From Halogranum rubrum (GTDB lineage Archaea > Halobacteriota > Halobacteria > Halobacteriales > Haloferacaceae): a stretch of 64,000 bases of DNA. The stretch spans positions 1 to 64,000 of the forward strand of contig NZ_FOTC01000008.1 of the NCBI RefSeq assembly GCF_900114455.1. The letters run 5' to 3'. A program made the position numbers and the translations under genes. A model generated the notes under the pieces. The model saw only the letters and a program-made list of their open reading frames with translations. It was not told where the DNA came from and did no database searches. Shown piece by piece: positions 18,459 through 28,500 of this stretch (positions are counted from its first letter, which is position 1; the number at the start of each line of letters is the position of its first letter).

Positions 18459-20273
18459 TTACTCGACCGTCACGCTCTTCGCGAGGTTTCGCGGCTTGTC
18501 GATCTCGCGGTCGAGCATGTCGGCGGTGTAGTAGGAGACGAGCTGAAGCTGGACGTTCGCGAGGAGTCCCGCGATGTCGGGATGCGTCTCCGGGATGTGT
18601 AGGACGGTGTCGGCGAACTCGTGGACACTCTCGGCGTCGTCGGTGATGGCGACGATGTCGGCACCGCGGGTGTGCGCCTCTTCGGCGTTCTTCCGCGTCT
18701 TCTCGCCGTTCTCGCCCGTAAAGAGCGAGAAGACGACCGACTTCGGCGTCACGAGCGCGAGCGGTCCGTGTTTGAGTTCGCCCGACGCGAACCCTTCGGC
18801 GTGCTCGTAGGTGATCTCCTTGAACTTCAGGGCACCTTCGAGCGCGACCGGGTACTCGTTGTCCCGGCCGATGAAGAAGTACGACTCCTTGTCGAGGTAC
18901 TTCTCGCCGACTGCCTCTGCCGTCGACGTCGCCAGCACTTCGTTGATGTACTCCGGCAGTTTCTCGAGTTCGCTGAAGAACTCCTCGTTGTCCTCGCGGG
19001 CCGTCCCCTGTTCGAGGTCCTGCGAGAGTCGGTGTGCGAGGAGCGTCAACGTCGCGACCTGCGAGGAGAACGTCTTCGTCGCGGCGACCCCGATTTCGGG
19101 GCCAGCGCGGATGTAGAGCGCGTGGTCGGCCTCGCGTGCGGCGCTCGACCCGACGACGTTCGTGACGGCGACGGTCTCTGCACCCGCGTCCTGTGCGGCG
19201 CGAAGTGCGGAGATGGTGTCTGCCGTCTCACCGCTCTGCGTGACGGCGATGGTGAGAGTGTTCTCCGTCACCGTCGACGTGTCGTACTCGCTGGCGATGG
19301 TCGCCGTCGCACGAACCCCACTGCGCTGGAGCTGCTGTGCCCCGTAGAGCGCGGCGTGGTAGGACGTCCCGCAGGCGATGAACTCGACGTGGTCGACGTC
19401 GTTGAACGTTCCCTGTGGGAACTCTTCGAGGCTGACGTCGCCGTCGTCGGTGATACGCCCACCGAGCGTGTTCGAGAGGGAGTCGGCCTGCTCGTTGATC
19501 TCTTTGAGCATGTAGTGGTCGTACTGACCCTTACCGGTCTCCTCGGCGTTCCACTCGACCTCTTCGACGTCGCGCTCGACGACGTTGCCCTCACGGTCCG
19601 TGAGGACGAGGTTGCCGGGGGTGACCTCGGCGAAGTCGCCGTCTTCGATGTAGATGACTTCGTCGGTGAAGTCGAGGAAGGCAGGAACGTCACTCGCGAG
19701 ATAGAAGCGACCAGCCTCGTCGTCGACGCCGACGACGAGCGGTGAGTCCTGACGGGCGGCGTAGACTTTGTCTTCGCCGTCGACCATCAGTGCGACTGCG
19801 TAGCTACCGTCGAGTTCGTCGACGGCGGTCTTGAACGCCTGCTCGACGTCCATCCCCTTGTCGAGGTGGTGCTCGACGAGGTGGGGGATGACCTCGGTGT
19901 CCGTCTCGCTCTTGAACTCGTAACCCTCGGCCTCCAGCTGGCGGCGGATGGACTCGTAGTTCTCGATGATGCCGTTGTGGACGACGACGACGCGGTCGGT
20001 CTGACTCGTGTGCGGGTGTGCGTTGGCGTCCGTCGGTGGGCCGTGTGTACTCCAACGCGTGTGACCGATGCCGACGCTCCCGTTCGGGACGTCGCTGGCG
20101 ATGGTCTCTTTGAGCTCACTGATCTTACCGGCCTTCTTTCGAACGGCGATGTTGTTGCCGTTCTGGACGGCGATGCCGGCCGAATCGTAGCCGCGATACT
20201 CTAAGTTCTCGAGGCCAGTGAGTAGCTCACCGACCGCGTCGTCCGAACCTACGCATGCGATGATTCCGCACAT
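18459..20273 (-). CDS. glmS: Glutamine-fructose-6-phosphate aminotransferase
   Basis: The 604-residue enzyme makes glucosamine-6-phosphate from fructose-6-phosphate and glutamine. The catalytic Cys2 is in MCGIIACVG, and the glutaminase domain continues to about residue 220. Two sugar-isomerase (SIS) domains follow, with FIACGTSYHAA near 294 and a C-terminal end in KSVTVE. Length is normal. It has a Shine-Dalgarno-like GGAGGAG at 20282-20288 and its ATG overlaps the stop of a 28-residue leader ORF (TAATG). It heads a unit with the asparagine-synthase-like and CapA genes. Confidence 0.96.
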   Translation of the reverse strand: MCGIIACVGSDDAVGELLTGLENLEYRGYDSAGIAVQNGNNIAVRKKAGKISELKETIASDVPNGSVGIGHTRWSTHGPPTDANAHPHTSQTDRVVVVHNGIIENYESIRRQLEAEGYEFKSETDTEVIPHLVEHHLDKGMDVEQAFKTAVDELDGSYAVALMVDGEDKVYAARQDSPLVVGVDDEAGRFYLASDVPAFLDFTDEVIYIEDGDFAEVTPGNLVLTDREGNVVERDVEEVEWNAEETGKGQYDHYMLKEINEQADSLSNTLGGRITDDGDVSLEEFPQGTFNDVDHVEFIACGTSYHAALYGAQQLQRSGVRATATIASEYDTSTVTENTLTIAVTQSGETADTISALRAAQDAGAETVAVTNVVGSSAAREADHALYIRAGPEIGVAATKTFSSQVATLTLLAHRLSQDLEQGTAREDNEEFFSELEKLPEYINEVLATSTAEAVGEKYLDKESYFFIGRDNEYPVALEGALKFKEITYEHAEGFASGELKHGPLALVTPKSVVFSLFTGENGEKTRKNAEEAHTRGADIVAITDDAESVHEFADTVLHIPETHPDIAGLLANVQLQLVSYYTADMLDREIDKPRNLAKSVTVE

Positions 20274-20359
20274 TAGTGTGACTCCTCCGTACTGCTTCGA
20301 TTACTTGTCTGCGCGGTCCAACCGCCGTGTGTCCGGTCGAACGTGCCCGGTCGGTTCAT
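20273..20359 (-). CDS. Putative 28-aa leader ORF coupled to glmS
   Basis: An ATG at 20359 opens 28 codons that end in TAATG, sharing one base with the glmS start. A GGAGGAG lies at 20371-20377, 11 bases upstream. The peptide begins MNRPGTFDR and has no recognisable motif. Its position suggests translational coupling to glmS. Whether it is translated cannot be seen. Confidence 0.45.
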   Translation of the reverse strand: MNRPGTFDRTHGGWTAQTSNRSSTEESH

Positions 20360-20385
20360 GATGTGTGTGTCTCCTCCCGCGCAGC

Positions 20386-20400
20386 CTTCCTCCGAGGAAG
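20386..20400. promoter_or_regulatory. Perfect palindrome in glmS leader
   Basis: CTTCCTCCGAGGAAG has seven-base arms around one base. It lies in the 5' leader, nine bases before the Shine-Dalgarno of the leader ORF, and could form a hairpin or bind a protein. Confidence 0.5.
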
Positions 20401-20441
20401 ATGACGCGGCTGTGTACTTCTCGCTTCGTCTGAAAGGCCCA

Positions 20442-20460
20442 TTATTATACGTGGGCTAAC
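20442..20460 (-). promoter_or_regulatory. GTTA-N8-ATAATAA promoter before glmS
   Basis: The first box is GTTA rather than CTTA (20460-20457), then eight bases and ATAATAA at 20448-20442. The leader ORF starts 89 bases downstream, so this transcript has a real 5' leader. Confidence 0.6.
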
Positions 20461-20809
20461 GTTCTGACGCCTCGATTCGCCGGTTTTCGGCACCTCGTTT
20501 AGGCGCTACTGAGTCGCTGAGCCGACGAACACGGCCTCGTCACCACGACGTACTGACACCCCCGAGTTCGGGCGATAACGCGCTTAGGAGAGGGGTAAAC
20601 CGCCTCGAAAGCCCGAATTCGGCTCGCCGACCATCCGGCGGAACTCCCCCCATCTCTCGTCTGACGACCTGTCGAATCGGCGGTTCGTGTCTAACGAGCG
20701 TCAGGTGTCTCACTATTCTGTCGTGATTCTGACGCGAGCGCACGCTCACAGTCGGATACCGAGCGAGTCGCTCGGTGATTCTGTGGCGAACAGTGTGGAA
20801 AACGAGAAC

Positions 20810-21037
20810 TTAGGGCGGTCGTGCCGCCACGTCGACGCCAGTCGTTGGGTAGGTGGCGCGCTTGTGCCCCGTCTGGGGGTGGTTCGACTCGCGTAAGTGG
20901 CGTGCTCGTCGACAACTGAGACAGCCGTTGACTTCGTCGTCGTTGTTGCCGAAGCCACGAGCGAACTGTGCTGTGATGAACTCACCACAGCGTCCACAGG
21001 TGCGCTGTGATCGAGTTTCCGACTGCTGTGAACGCAA
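20810..21037 (-). CDS. Cys-rich zinc-finger miniprotein (DUF7563-like)
   Basis: A TTG at 21037 would give 75 residues. The core CGRCGEFITAQFARGF, followed by a second pair in CLSCRR, has the C-x2-C...C-x2-C plan of the small haloarchaeal zinc-ribbon proteins, like the gene at 54412. The C-terminus is longer and looks unconserved. An ATG at 21154 would add a poor-looking extension. A CTTA-N8-ATAATAG promoter stands 39 bases before the TTG, which favours that start. It could also be a decaying gene. Confidence 0.45.
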   Translation of the reverse strand: MRSQQSETRSQRTCGRCGEFITAQFARGFGNNDDEVNGCLSCRRARHLRESNHPQTGHKRATYPTTGVDVAARPP

Positions 21038-21418
21038 GCGTTCACTCCACTCTTCTCGACGACTTAGAGCTATTATCGAGCTGGTAAGTCTGTTTAGTCC
21101 GAGATTATGCCGTTTTCGTGACGCACGACAACAGTTCTCCCACGTCGTAGACACTGGTTCGGGTGGTCGGGACCCGGAGGCTATCCGGTGCGATGGTGTC
21201 TCCGGTATTCGAGACGTTGGTGTCTCCGGTATTTGGGACGATACTGCCTCGACGACTCGATGCGACGACCACCTCAGGTACTCCGTGGGTAGCGTCTCGG
21301 CTAGTCAGTCTGTGTGTCGCTCGGACACCTGCGGCGTGCCGTCGCTACTCGATGTACTGGAGAGGAAAGAAACGAGGTGAACGGCGACGTGTGGTCGCCG
21401 AGTACGGCCTGGTGAGTG
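21038..21418. other. Intergenic stretch with short tandem repeat
   Basis: No convincing gene is seen. A 24-base unit is repeated twice in tandem at 21195-21218 and 21219-21242, with 20 of 24 bases or more matching. The promoter of the zinc-finger gene lies at its left end. Confidence 0.5.
21070..21088 (-). promoter_or_regulatory. CTTA-N8-ATAATAG promoter before zinc-finger gene
   Basis: CTTA at 21088-21085, eight bases, ATAATAG at 21076-21070. The spacing matches the glycan promoters exactly. Confidence 0.55.
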
Positions 21419-22084
21419 TTAGCGACGGTTCTGGTAGGCGACGCCCACCGTGACGAACAGGAACATGCCGGTGATGAACGTGGCGAGATAACTCGACAGC
21501 GCCGTCGGCGCGACGCCGACCCACGACATCGCGGTCAGAGCGAGACCGAGCGCAGTCGCACCACTGTAGTAGCGCGCCGAGTCCGTCGTCGTCGCCGAAG
21601 CGGTGTCGTCCGTCTCTGCGGACGTCGTCTCGGTGTCGGCGTCGGCGTCTGCATCGGACGCTCCCTCGCGCACTTCGTCTTCGCTGGCGGCGAGGTAGTG
21701 TTCGAACTGGTTCGCCAGCGGCGTCCGCTCGACGAACCCGCGGCTCTGGTTGTAGTCGATGATGCCTTTTTCGTCGAGTTTCGGCAGATGCGACTGATAG
21801 AGCGCGATGTAGACGCGCTGACGCTCGTCGGAGGTGAGTTGCTGGAGCGTCGTGTCGTGTTCCCACGCGGCCACCTGTTCGGCGATGTCGCGCATGTCGA
21901 CTCGTTCGTCGTCGTCGACGTCCTGTAGGAACGTCAGCACGCGGCGGCGGCGCTGATTCTGCAGGATGTGAAAGAGGTCGTCTTTCGAGAGTTCCGCCTG
22001 CTCTACCGTTTCGTCTGCCGTCTGCGATTCGGTCGTAGTCTCCGCACGTTGCTGCGTCGCTTCGACTGCTTTGGCCGTACTCAT
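21419..22084 (-). CDS. DUF7344-type winged-helix protein with two membrane helices
   Basis: The 221-residue paralogue of the gene at 12676 carries an N-terminal winged-helix domain (SKDDLFHILQNQRRRRVL, DMRDIAEQVAAWEHDTTL), an acidic Ala/Thr-rich linker, and two membrane helices near 175-193 and 198-216. It ends in AYQNRR. It is probably a membrane-tethered regulator. A perfect palindrome, CCCAAACAGTTTGGG, lies at 22135-22149 upstream, placed for autoregulation. A GTTTACAG box near 22107 could be its TATA element. Confidence 0.85.
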   Translation of the reverse strand: MSTAKAVEATQQRAETTTESQTADETVEQAELSKDDLFHILQNQRRRRVLTFLQDVDDDERVDMRDIAEQVAAWEHDTTLQQLTSDERQRVYIALYQSHLPKLDEKGIIDYNQSRGFVERTPLANQFEHYLAASEDEVREGASDADADADTETTSAETDDTASATTTDSARYYSGATALGLALTAMSWVGVAPTALSSYLATFITGMFLFVTVGVAYQNRR

Positions 22085-22134
22085 TGTTTCGTCACTCAGT
22101 ACTGTAAACTCCCGTTTCCTGCATTAGCATCGTT

Positions 22135-22149
22135 CCCAAACAGTTTGGG
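22135..22149. promoter_or_regulatory. CCCAAAC-A-GTTTGGG palindrome
   Basis: The perfect 15-base palindrome lies 51 bases before a DUF7344-type gene. A near copy (CCCAAA-CGA-TTTGGG) lies before another DUF7344-type gene at 50515-50529, which suggests a shared operator. Confidence 0.55.
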
Positions 22150-22251
22150 TAACGAAAAAATCGGTATCGGCTAGGTAACCGGGTAGACTCTCGAAACCCC
22201 CGAATACGGTCGATTCAGCGAACGTGTCGAGAGTGCAGAGAGTCTGGGGGT

Positions 22252-23226
22252 TTATACGTCGAGTGAGCGGTATACCTCGAGTAACCGCTCACCCATCTCG
22301 TCGAGCGACAGTCCGTCGACGACTTCCCGCCCGTCCGACCGGGCGTCGCCAGCGGCGATTTCGGCCAGTCCAGCAGCCAACTCGTCGTCGTCGTCGGCGA
22401 CGACGGAGTTCGACACACCGTCGAGCACGTCGGGCGCGAACCCGACCGGGGTCGTCACGACGGGCACGTTACACGCGGCCGCTTCGCGCACGGCCATCGG
22501 GCCGCTCTCGTACTTCGAGGTGACGAGCAGCGCGTCGGCGGCGTTGAAGTAGTACGGCATCTCCTCGTAGTCGACACCCGACACCGTCCGTAGGTCGACG
22601 CCTGCCTCCTCGGCGACGCGCTCTGCACGCGGGAAATCCTTGACGTCACGCTCGGTATCGTAGGGGAACAGCGCGATGTCGCCCTCGACCGGCCACCCGA
22701 CGCGCTCGCGCGCCTCGGTTCGGTCGATGGGCCGAAAGAGGTCGGTGTCGACGCCGTACGGAATCTGGTGGTGCGGCACCGACAGTTCGCGAGAGAGCGG
22801 TTCCGACGGCGAGATGACGGCGTCGAAGCGTTCGGCGCATATCTCCGAGAGCGCCGCGAGCCACGACGGGCCGAGCACGTCTGACCCCCACAGCGAGAGG
22901 ACGATTGGTCGCACTGGCTGAGCCAGCGCCATCGGCGCGGTCAACCCGTAGTTCGCGTGGACGATGTCGAACTCCTCCAGACTCTTGCCGAGCGTCTGGA
23001 GGTAGAAGGAGAGATACTCTCGTGGCCCGCGACCTTCGCCCGCACGCGGGACGACGACCGTCTCGCACTCGACGCCGCGCTCCTCCAGCACCTCCACTTG
23101 CTTCCGGAAGAACGACCGCTCGGACGTCGTGATGTGGAGGACCCGGAGGTCCAGGTCGGTCTCTGTCTCGGCATCGACGTCTCTCTCCTCTTCGGCGCCG
23201 ACGCTCGTCTCGCCTGCTTCACTCAT
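22252..23226 (-). CDS. GT4 family glycosyltransferase
   Basis: The 324-residue protein has a GT-B fold. An acidic N-terminal extension of 25 residues precedes LRVLHITTSERSF. The C-terminal donor domain carries the family E-x7-E type segment in TSKYESGPMAVREAAACNVPVV near 240-262. It is the last gene of the operon that begins at 27700, and overlaps the DUF354 gene by four bases. It should add a sugar from a nucleotide donor to the lipid-linked glycan on the cytoplasmic face. Donor and acceptor are unknown. Confidence 0.88.
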   Translation of the reverse strand: MSEAGETSVGAEEERDVDAETETDLDLRVLHITTSERSFFRKQVEVLEERGVECETVVVPRAGEGRGPREYLSFYLQTLGKSLEEFDIVHANYGLTAPMALAQPVRPIVLSLWGSDVLGPSWLAALSEICAERFDAVISPSEPLSRELSVPHHQIPYGVDTDLFRPIDRTEARERVGWPVEGDIALFPYDTERDVKDFPRAERVAEEAGVDLRTVSGVDYEEMPYYFNAADALLVTSKYESGPMAVREAAACNVPVVTTPVGFAPDVLDGVSNSVVADDDDELAAGLAEIAAGDARSDGREVVDGLSLDEMGERLLEVYRSLDV

Positions 23227-24254
23227 TGCCGGAGTGCCCGCAACACCGTCTCGGTGGTGTCACCTTTCTCGGAGAGCAGACGCTCGCGGCGGGCGTCCCA
23301 GTCGTCGCCCTCTTCGCCACTGAGGATGGCGACGGCGGTGTCGAGCGCGTTGGCGTGGCGGTAGGCTCCCTGGCAGTTGTACAGGAGCCCGTACCGTGCC
23401 TCTATCTCGTCGGTGTAGCCCATCCGGAGCGTGTTGACGTAGACGGCTGGCGTACCGAGGACGGCGCTCTCGACGGCCATCGTCGCACCCTCGCCGACGA
23501 ACAGGTCGGCGTAGGCCAGCACGTCGTGGATGCGGTGTGGTTCGACGGTGGCGCGGCGGTCTTCCAACTCGTCTGGGAGCGGTGCTTCGGAGGTGATGAT
23601 GACCTGCGCGCCCGTCGCTTCCAACCGCTCGACGACGTCTGCGATGTCGTCGAACCCGGCCTCGCCGACGTCGTGGGAGGCGTCCCACGACACGAGACGG
23701 AGGACGACCAGTTTCTTCTCGGGGTCGACGCCGAGGTCTTCGAGCACGCTCGGGTCCGGGTCAAAGCGATTAGGATGGAGATACGCCAGTTCGTGGTACC
23801 CGGCGTACTCCTCTTGCTTGCTCCCGGCGTCGTCGTGGAAGCACTCGGGCGTCCACACCTCGTCGGCGACGGGGAAGGTAATCTTGTTCGCCGGAGCGTG
23901 TTCGGTGTCGGTGAAGACGACGCTGCGCGCGCCGACGAGCGCGGCGACGTGTGCCACGGCGGTGCCGCCGATGGCGGTCATCACGTCGGGGCGAATCTCG
24001 CGCGCTCGCTTCAGCAGTTTGTACTCGTACTGCACCTGCGACGCCGCCATGCCGCCGACTCCGGCGAGGAGGCCGTCGCCCTGCCCGTCGAGGAGCACTT
24101 CGTGGTCGATGTCGTAGGCGTCGAGCAGGTCGACGGCGACTTCCTTGTCCCGGGCGAACACGTGGACCTCGTGGCCCTCCGCTTCCAACTCGCGGATGGC
24201 GTGCTTGAAGAAGTGCACGTGCGCCGGATGTTGGATGGTGACGACGTATTTCAT
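23223..24254 (-). CDS. DUF354 family protein (GT-B/epimerase-like)
   Basis: The 343-residue protein begins MKYVVTIQHPAHVHFFK and contains FTDTEHAPANKITFPVADEV and GEGATMAVESAVLGTPAVY, as in DUF354 proteins. These share a fold with UDP-GlcNAc 2-epimerases and GT-B glycosyltransferases. In this operon it follows two UDP-sugar dehydrogenases. It may be a 2-epimerase giving the manno sugar, like WbpI, or a transferase; sequence alone does not decide. It ends inside the GT4 gene by a four-base overlap. Confidence 0.85.
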   Translation of the reverse strand: MKYVVTIQHPAHVHFFKHAIRELEAEGHEVHVFARDKEVAVDLLDAYDIDHEVLLDGQGDGLLAGVGGMAASQVQYEYKLLKRAREIRPDVMTAIGGTAVAHVAALVGARSVVFTDTEHAPANKITFPVADEVWTPECFHDDAGSKQEEYAGYHELAYLHPNRFDPDPSVLEDLGVDPEKKLVVLRLVSWDASHDVGEAGFDDIADVVERLEATGAQVIITSEAPLPDELEDRRATVEPHRIHDVLAYADLFVGEGATMAVESAVLGTPAVYVNTLRMGYTDEIEARYGLLYNCQGAYRHANALDTAVAILSGEEGDDWDARRERLLSEKGDTTETVLRALRQ

Positions 24255-24258
24255 CGTG

Positions 24259-25573
<1,315 letters not shown>

Positions 25574-25581
<8 letters not shown>

Positions 25582-26962
25582 TGATACCAACTCCTCGGTA
25601 GTGAACGGCGTCGTGGCCACGGAGTTCTGTCAGCGACTGACGGCCGTCCACGACGACCAACCGTCCGCCCTGCGGTGCGAGACTCGTGAGGTCGAGGTCC
25701 TCGAAGGCCTCCTGCGGCGTCACGAGGACGACCGAGTCGTACGCGTCGGCGATGTCGTCGAGGTCGACCAGGTTCGCCCCGGCCGCCTCGAACGCGTCGG
25801 TGTGCGTGTTCACCGGGTCGACGGCGTCGACGTCGACGCCCGCCTCGACCAGTCGCTCGACAATGGGGAGCGACGGCGTGGCGCGAATCTCGTCGACGCC
25901 GGGTCGGTAGGTCAACCCGAGGACGAGCGTCGTCGCCTCGCTCGGGTCGACGCCTTCGGCGTGCAGGCCGTCGAGGACGTGCTCTGCGGTGTAGGTCGGC
26001 ATCTCGTCGTTCGTACTCCGGGCCGCTTGCATCACGGGCGTCTCCGTGTCGAACTCCTTCATGATGAACTGCGGGTAGTACGGGATGCAGTGGCCGCCGA
26101 CGCCCGCACCCGGCGTGTGAATCTCACAGAACGGTTGGGTGTTGGCCGCCTCGATGGCCTCCGTCACGTCGATGTCGAACGCTTCGGTGTGTTTCGCCAG
26201 TTCGTTCGCGAGACCGATGTTGACGTCGCGGTAGACGCCCTCGAACACCTTGACCGCCTCAGCCGTCGTCGTATCGGAGACGCTGAGGACGTCGTTCGAG
26301 TTGATGTGACCGTAGATGAGTTCGGCCACGCGGGTACTCTCCTCGTCCGCGCCGCCGACGATTTTCGGGTACGCGCCACGGATGTCCTCCAGTGCGCGTC
26401 CGCTCGCGGTTCGCTCCGGACAGAAGGCGAGACCGAACTCGCCCAGTTCGAGTCCGGACTCTTCTTCCAAGATGGGAAGCAGGCGGTCGACGCAGGAACG
26501 CGGCGGGAGCGTCGACTCGGCGATGACCATGTCGCCTTCCTTCAGATTGCTGCCGATGTCGCGCATCACCGACTCCATGATGGAGAGGTCGGGTGCGCCG
26601 TCCTCGTCGATGAGCGTCGGGACGATGGCGACGTGGACACGAGCGTCCTTCGCGGCTTCTGCGGGGTCCGAGACAGCGCGGAATGCGTCTCGCGAGACGA
26701 GTTCCGAGACGAGTTCGTCGAGGCCCGGTTCGCCAGCGATGTGGTTCTCGCCCGCGTTGATGCCGGCGACCACGTCGGGGTCGACGTCCGCACCGGTGAC
26801 GTTGCCCGTGACGTCGGCGTAGACGCTCGCCAGCGGGAGGCCCATCTTCCCGAGGCCGTAGACGGCGACGGGTACGTCACCGTTCGTGAAGGCTGCGTGT
26901 TGGTCGTCTTCCGATTCCGTGCTGCCGTACAGGGCGGTCCCTGTTGTGAGTGCTTCGCTCAT
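25574..26962 (-). CDS. UDP-N-acetyl-mannosamine dehydrogenase-like (WecC type)
   Basis: The 462-residue protein is a second member of the same dehydrogenase family. Its NAD loop is VAVYGLGKMGLPLASVYAD, about 30 residues in. The catalytic Cys is in GAGVGGHCIPYYPQF, and LGLTYRPGVDEIRATPS marks the C-terminal domain. The HCIPYYP motif and general character are closer to WecC, which makes UDP-ManNAcA. It overlaps both neighbours, four bases with the acyltransferase and eight with the other dehydrogenase. Two non-identical dehydrogenases imply two uronic acids. Confidence 0.87.
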
Positions 26963-27543
26963 GCGAGTTTGTTTTCGGTGTCGAGTTCGTCCGGAAGCGG
27001 TCGGTGCTCTGCGGGACTGCCGACGGCGAGCGTCTCCGGTGGGACGTCTTCGGTGACAGTCGACCCAGCGGCGACGAACGCGCCCTCGCCGATGGTGACA
27101 CCGGGGAGGATGGTCGCGTTCGCGCCGATGGAGACGCCGTCTTCGATGGTCGGCCCCTGCATCTCGACGTCCTGCCGGACGGGGTAGGGGTCGTTCGTCA
27201 GCGTCGCCTTCGGCCCGATGAAGACGTTCGACCCGATGGTCGTGTGCGTCGGGATGTAGACGCCCGTCTGCAGGCTGACGTTCGAGCCGATGTCGCAGGT
27301 TCCGTCGATGACCGTCTCGGTTCCCACCACGACTTCGTCGCCGATGGTGGTGTCCTCGCGGACGAGGGCGTTGTGCCCAGTGATGAAGTCCGCGCCGATG
27401 GTGACGTCGGCGTAGATTATCGTCCCCTGTCGGATTCGCGCTCGGTCGCCCAGTGTCGCTGGCGACACGTCGTCGCCGTGCATGTAGCCGACCGTCGCAC
27501 CGTCGTCGATGTCACAGCTGTCACCGGCGTGATACCAGCCCAT
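26959..27543 (-). CDS. Hexapeptide N-acetyltransferase (WbpD-like)
   Basis: The 194-residue protein is a left-handed beta-helix of hexapeptide repeats from about 14 to 175. Its last coils (IGSNVFIGPKATLTND, GANATILPGVTIGEGAFVAA, then AVGSPA) match the UDP-2-acetamido-3-amino-glucuronate N-acetyltransferase family, which is close to 190 residues in bacteria. It would acetylate the 3-amino group made by the aminotransferase at 29495. The ATG is one base after the stop of the 51-residue ORF upstream. Confidence 0.85.
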   Translation of the reverse strand: MGWYHAGDSCDIDDGATVGYMHGDDVSPATLGDRARIRQGTIIYADVTIGADFITGHNALVREDTTIGDEVVVGTETVIDGTCDIGSNVSLQTGVYIPTHTTIGSNVFIGPKATLTNDPYPVRQDVEMQGPTIEDGVSIGANATILPGVTIGEGAFVAAGSTVTEDVPPETLAVGSPAEHRPLPDELDTENKLA

Positions 27544-27544
27544 C

Positions 27545-27700
27545 TCAGGTCTCCACGTCGATGGTCACTGTCTCGGAGTCGATTCGCTCGGTCGTCTCGT
27601 GCCCACCGTCTGCTGGTGCAGCGACCCGGCGAGCGACGACGCCGAGCGTCGCGAGGGTGATACCGAGGACTGCCAGCCCGATGAGGAGTTTGCGGGTCAT
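27545..27700 (-). CDS. 51-aa single-helix membrane miniprotein at operon head
   Basis: The ORF has 51 codons plus TGA and ends one base before the acyltransferase ATG. It encodes a basic start (MTRKLL), one hydrophobic helix to about residue 23, two Arg and an acidic tail. The glycan promoter lies 47 bases upstream, leaving only a short leader, so this is the first translated ORF of the operon. It could anchor or regulate the enzymes or act as a leader peptide. The family is unknown. Confidence 0.7.
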   Translation of the reverse strand: MTRKLLIGLAVLGITLATLGVVARRVAAPADGGHETTERIDSETVTIDVET

Positions 27701-27740
27701 CTCTGGGTTGCTCTCGTACTGTGTGTGGTCTCAAAGGCGT

Positions 27741-27759
27741 TTTATTATGGGCGGAGTAA
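27741..27759 (-). promoter_or_regulatory. CTTA-N8-ATAATAA promoter of the six-gene glycan operon
   Basis: CTTA at 27759-27756, eight bases, ATAATAA at 27747-27741. The first ORF starts 47 bases downstream. Confidence 0.72.
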
Positions 27760-27885
27760 GCGACTTCTTAGGCGTGCGTTAGGCTGCACAACATCCAGGA
27801 AAACCAGAACTATGCCCGCTCGCCCGCTCTCCGTGCCGCTCGGTGACACGTCTCTCGAAACCGTCCCAGTGTGACACGCTCGCCC

Positions 27886-28278
27886 TCACTCGTCTAACAC
27901 ACAGAGACAGTCGTCCATCAGCGGGTTCTTCGAGATGAACACGGACGGTTCCAACGACACCGCGATTCCCCGCCGGTCGTCGAGAAAGAAGAACACCTCG
28001 GTGACACTCTCGAAGTTCTTCACGACGAAGTTCAGCGTGTCGTGCGTTCCGTGTTGGGTCCGTATCGTTCGCCCGAGCGACTCCATTCCGGTCGCGTCCA
28101 TCACCGTCTCCAACTCGGTCTGTTCTTTCGGGATGTCTGCCTCCGACCGAACGTAGACGAGTTCGTACGTCCCCGAGTCCTGAAATAGTTCTGAATCCGT
28201 CGTGTAGTCGACGACTGCACGCAACCCGTCACCAACCTCTGCCCGGAGGAACGTCGCCAACTGTCGTGACTGCTTCAT
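27886..28278 (-). CDS. Haloarchaeal conserved protein of unknown function
   Basis: The 130-residue soluble protein has alternating helices and strands, including YELVYVRSEADI near 40 and VTEVFFFLDDRRGIAVSLEP near 92-112. I recall similar small proteins in many haloarchaea (probably DUF7522), without known function. It has no link to the adjacent glycan genes by overlap and seems transcribed alone. Confidence 0.75.
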   Translation of the reverse strand: MKQSRQLATFLRAEVGDGLRAVVDYTTDSELFQDSGTYELVYVRSEADIPKEQTELETVMDATGMESLGRTIRTQHGTHDTLNFVVKNFESVTEVFFFLDDRRGIAVSLEPSVFISKNPLMDDCLCVLDE

Positions 28279-28500
28279 CGTCTTCGAGCCAAACGGACGA
28301 GTCTGTCGATGTTAGGTGTTTGCTTGTCGGAACTGCCGTCGACCACTGTCTACTGTCGTTCGTACTATCCGTCTCTCCACCGAGATGGCGAATTCGACGG
28401 CGTCCTTAAAACCGTAAAAATCGGCGGCGACTGCGAGAAAGAGCGTCGGTGACTGGGATGTCTGGGTTGTCTGGGATGACAGGTATCGAGGACGACTGGG

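Larger units (their letters stand above)
20360..20809. other. glmS leader and non-coding stretch
   Basis: The stretch holds the glmS promoter and leader hairpin, then sequence without a credible ORF. A 17-base palindrome, CCGAGCGAGTCGCTCGG, lies at 20759-20775. Confidence 0.5.

Noticed and set aside
20282-20460. glmS ribozyme riboswitch
   Set aside because: The bacterial glmS ribozyme core is not recognisable and the class is not known in archaea; only a simple hairpin is seen.
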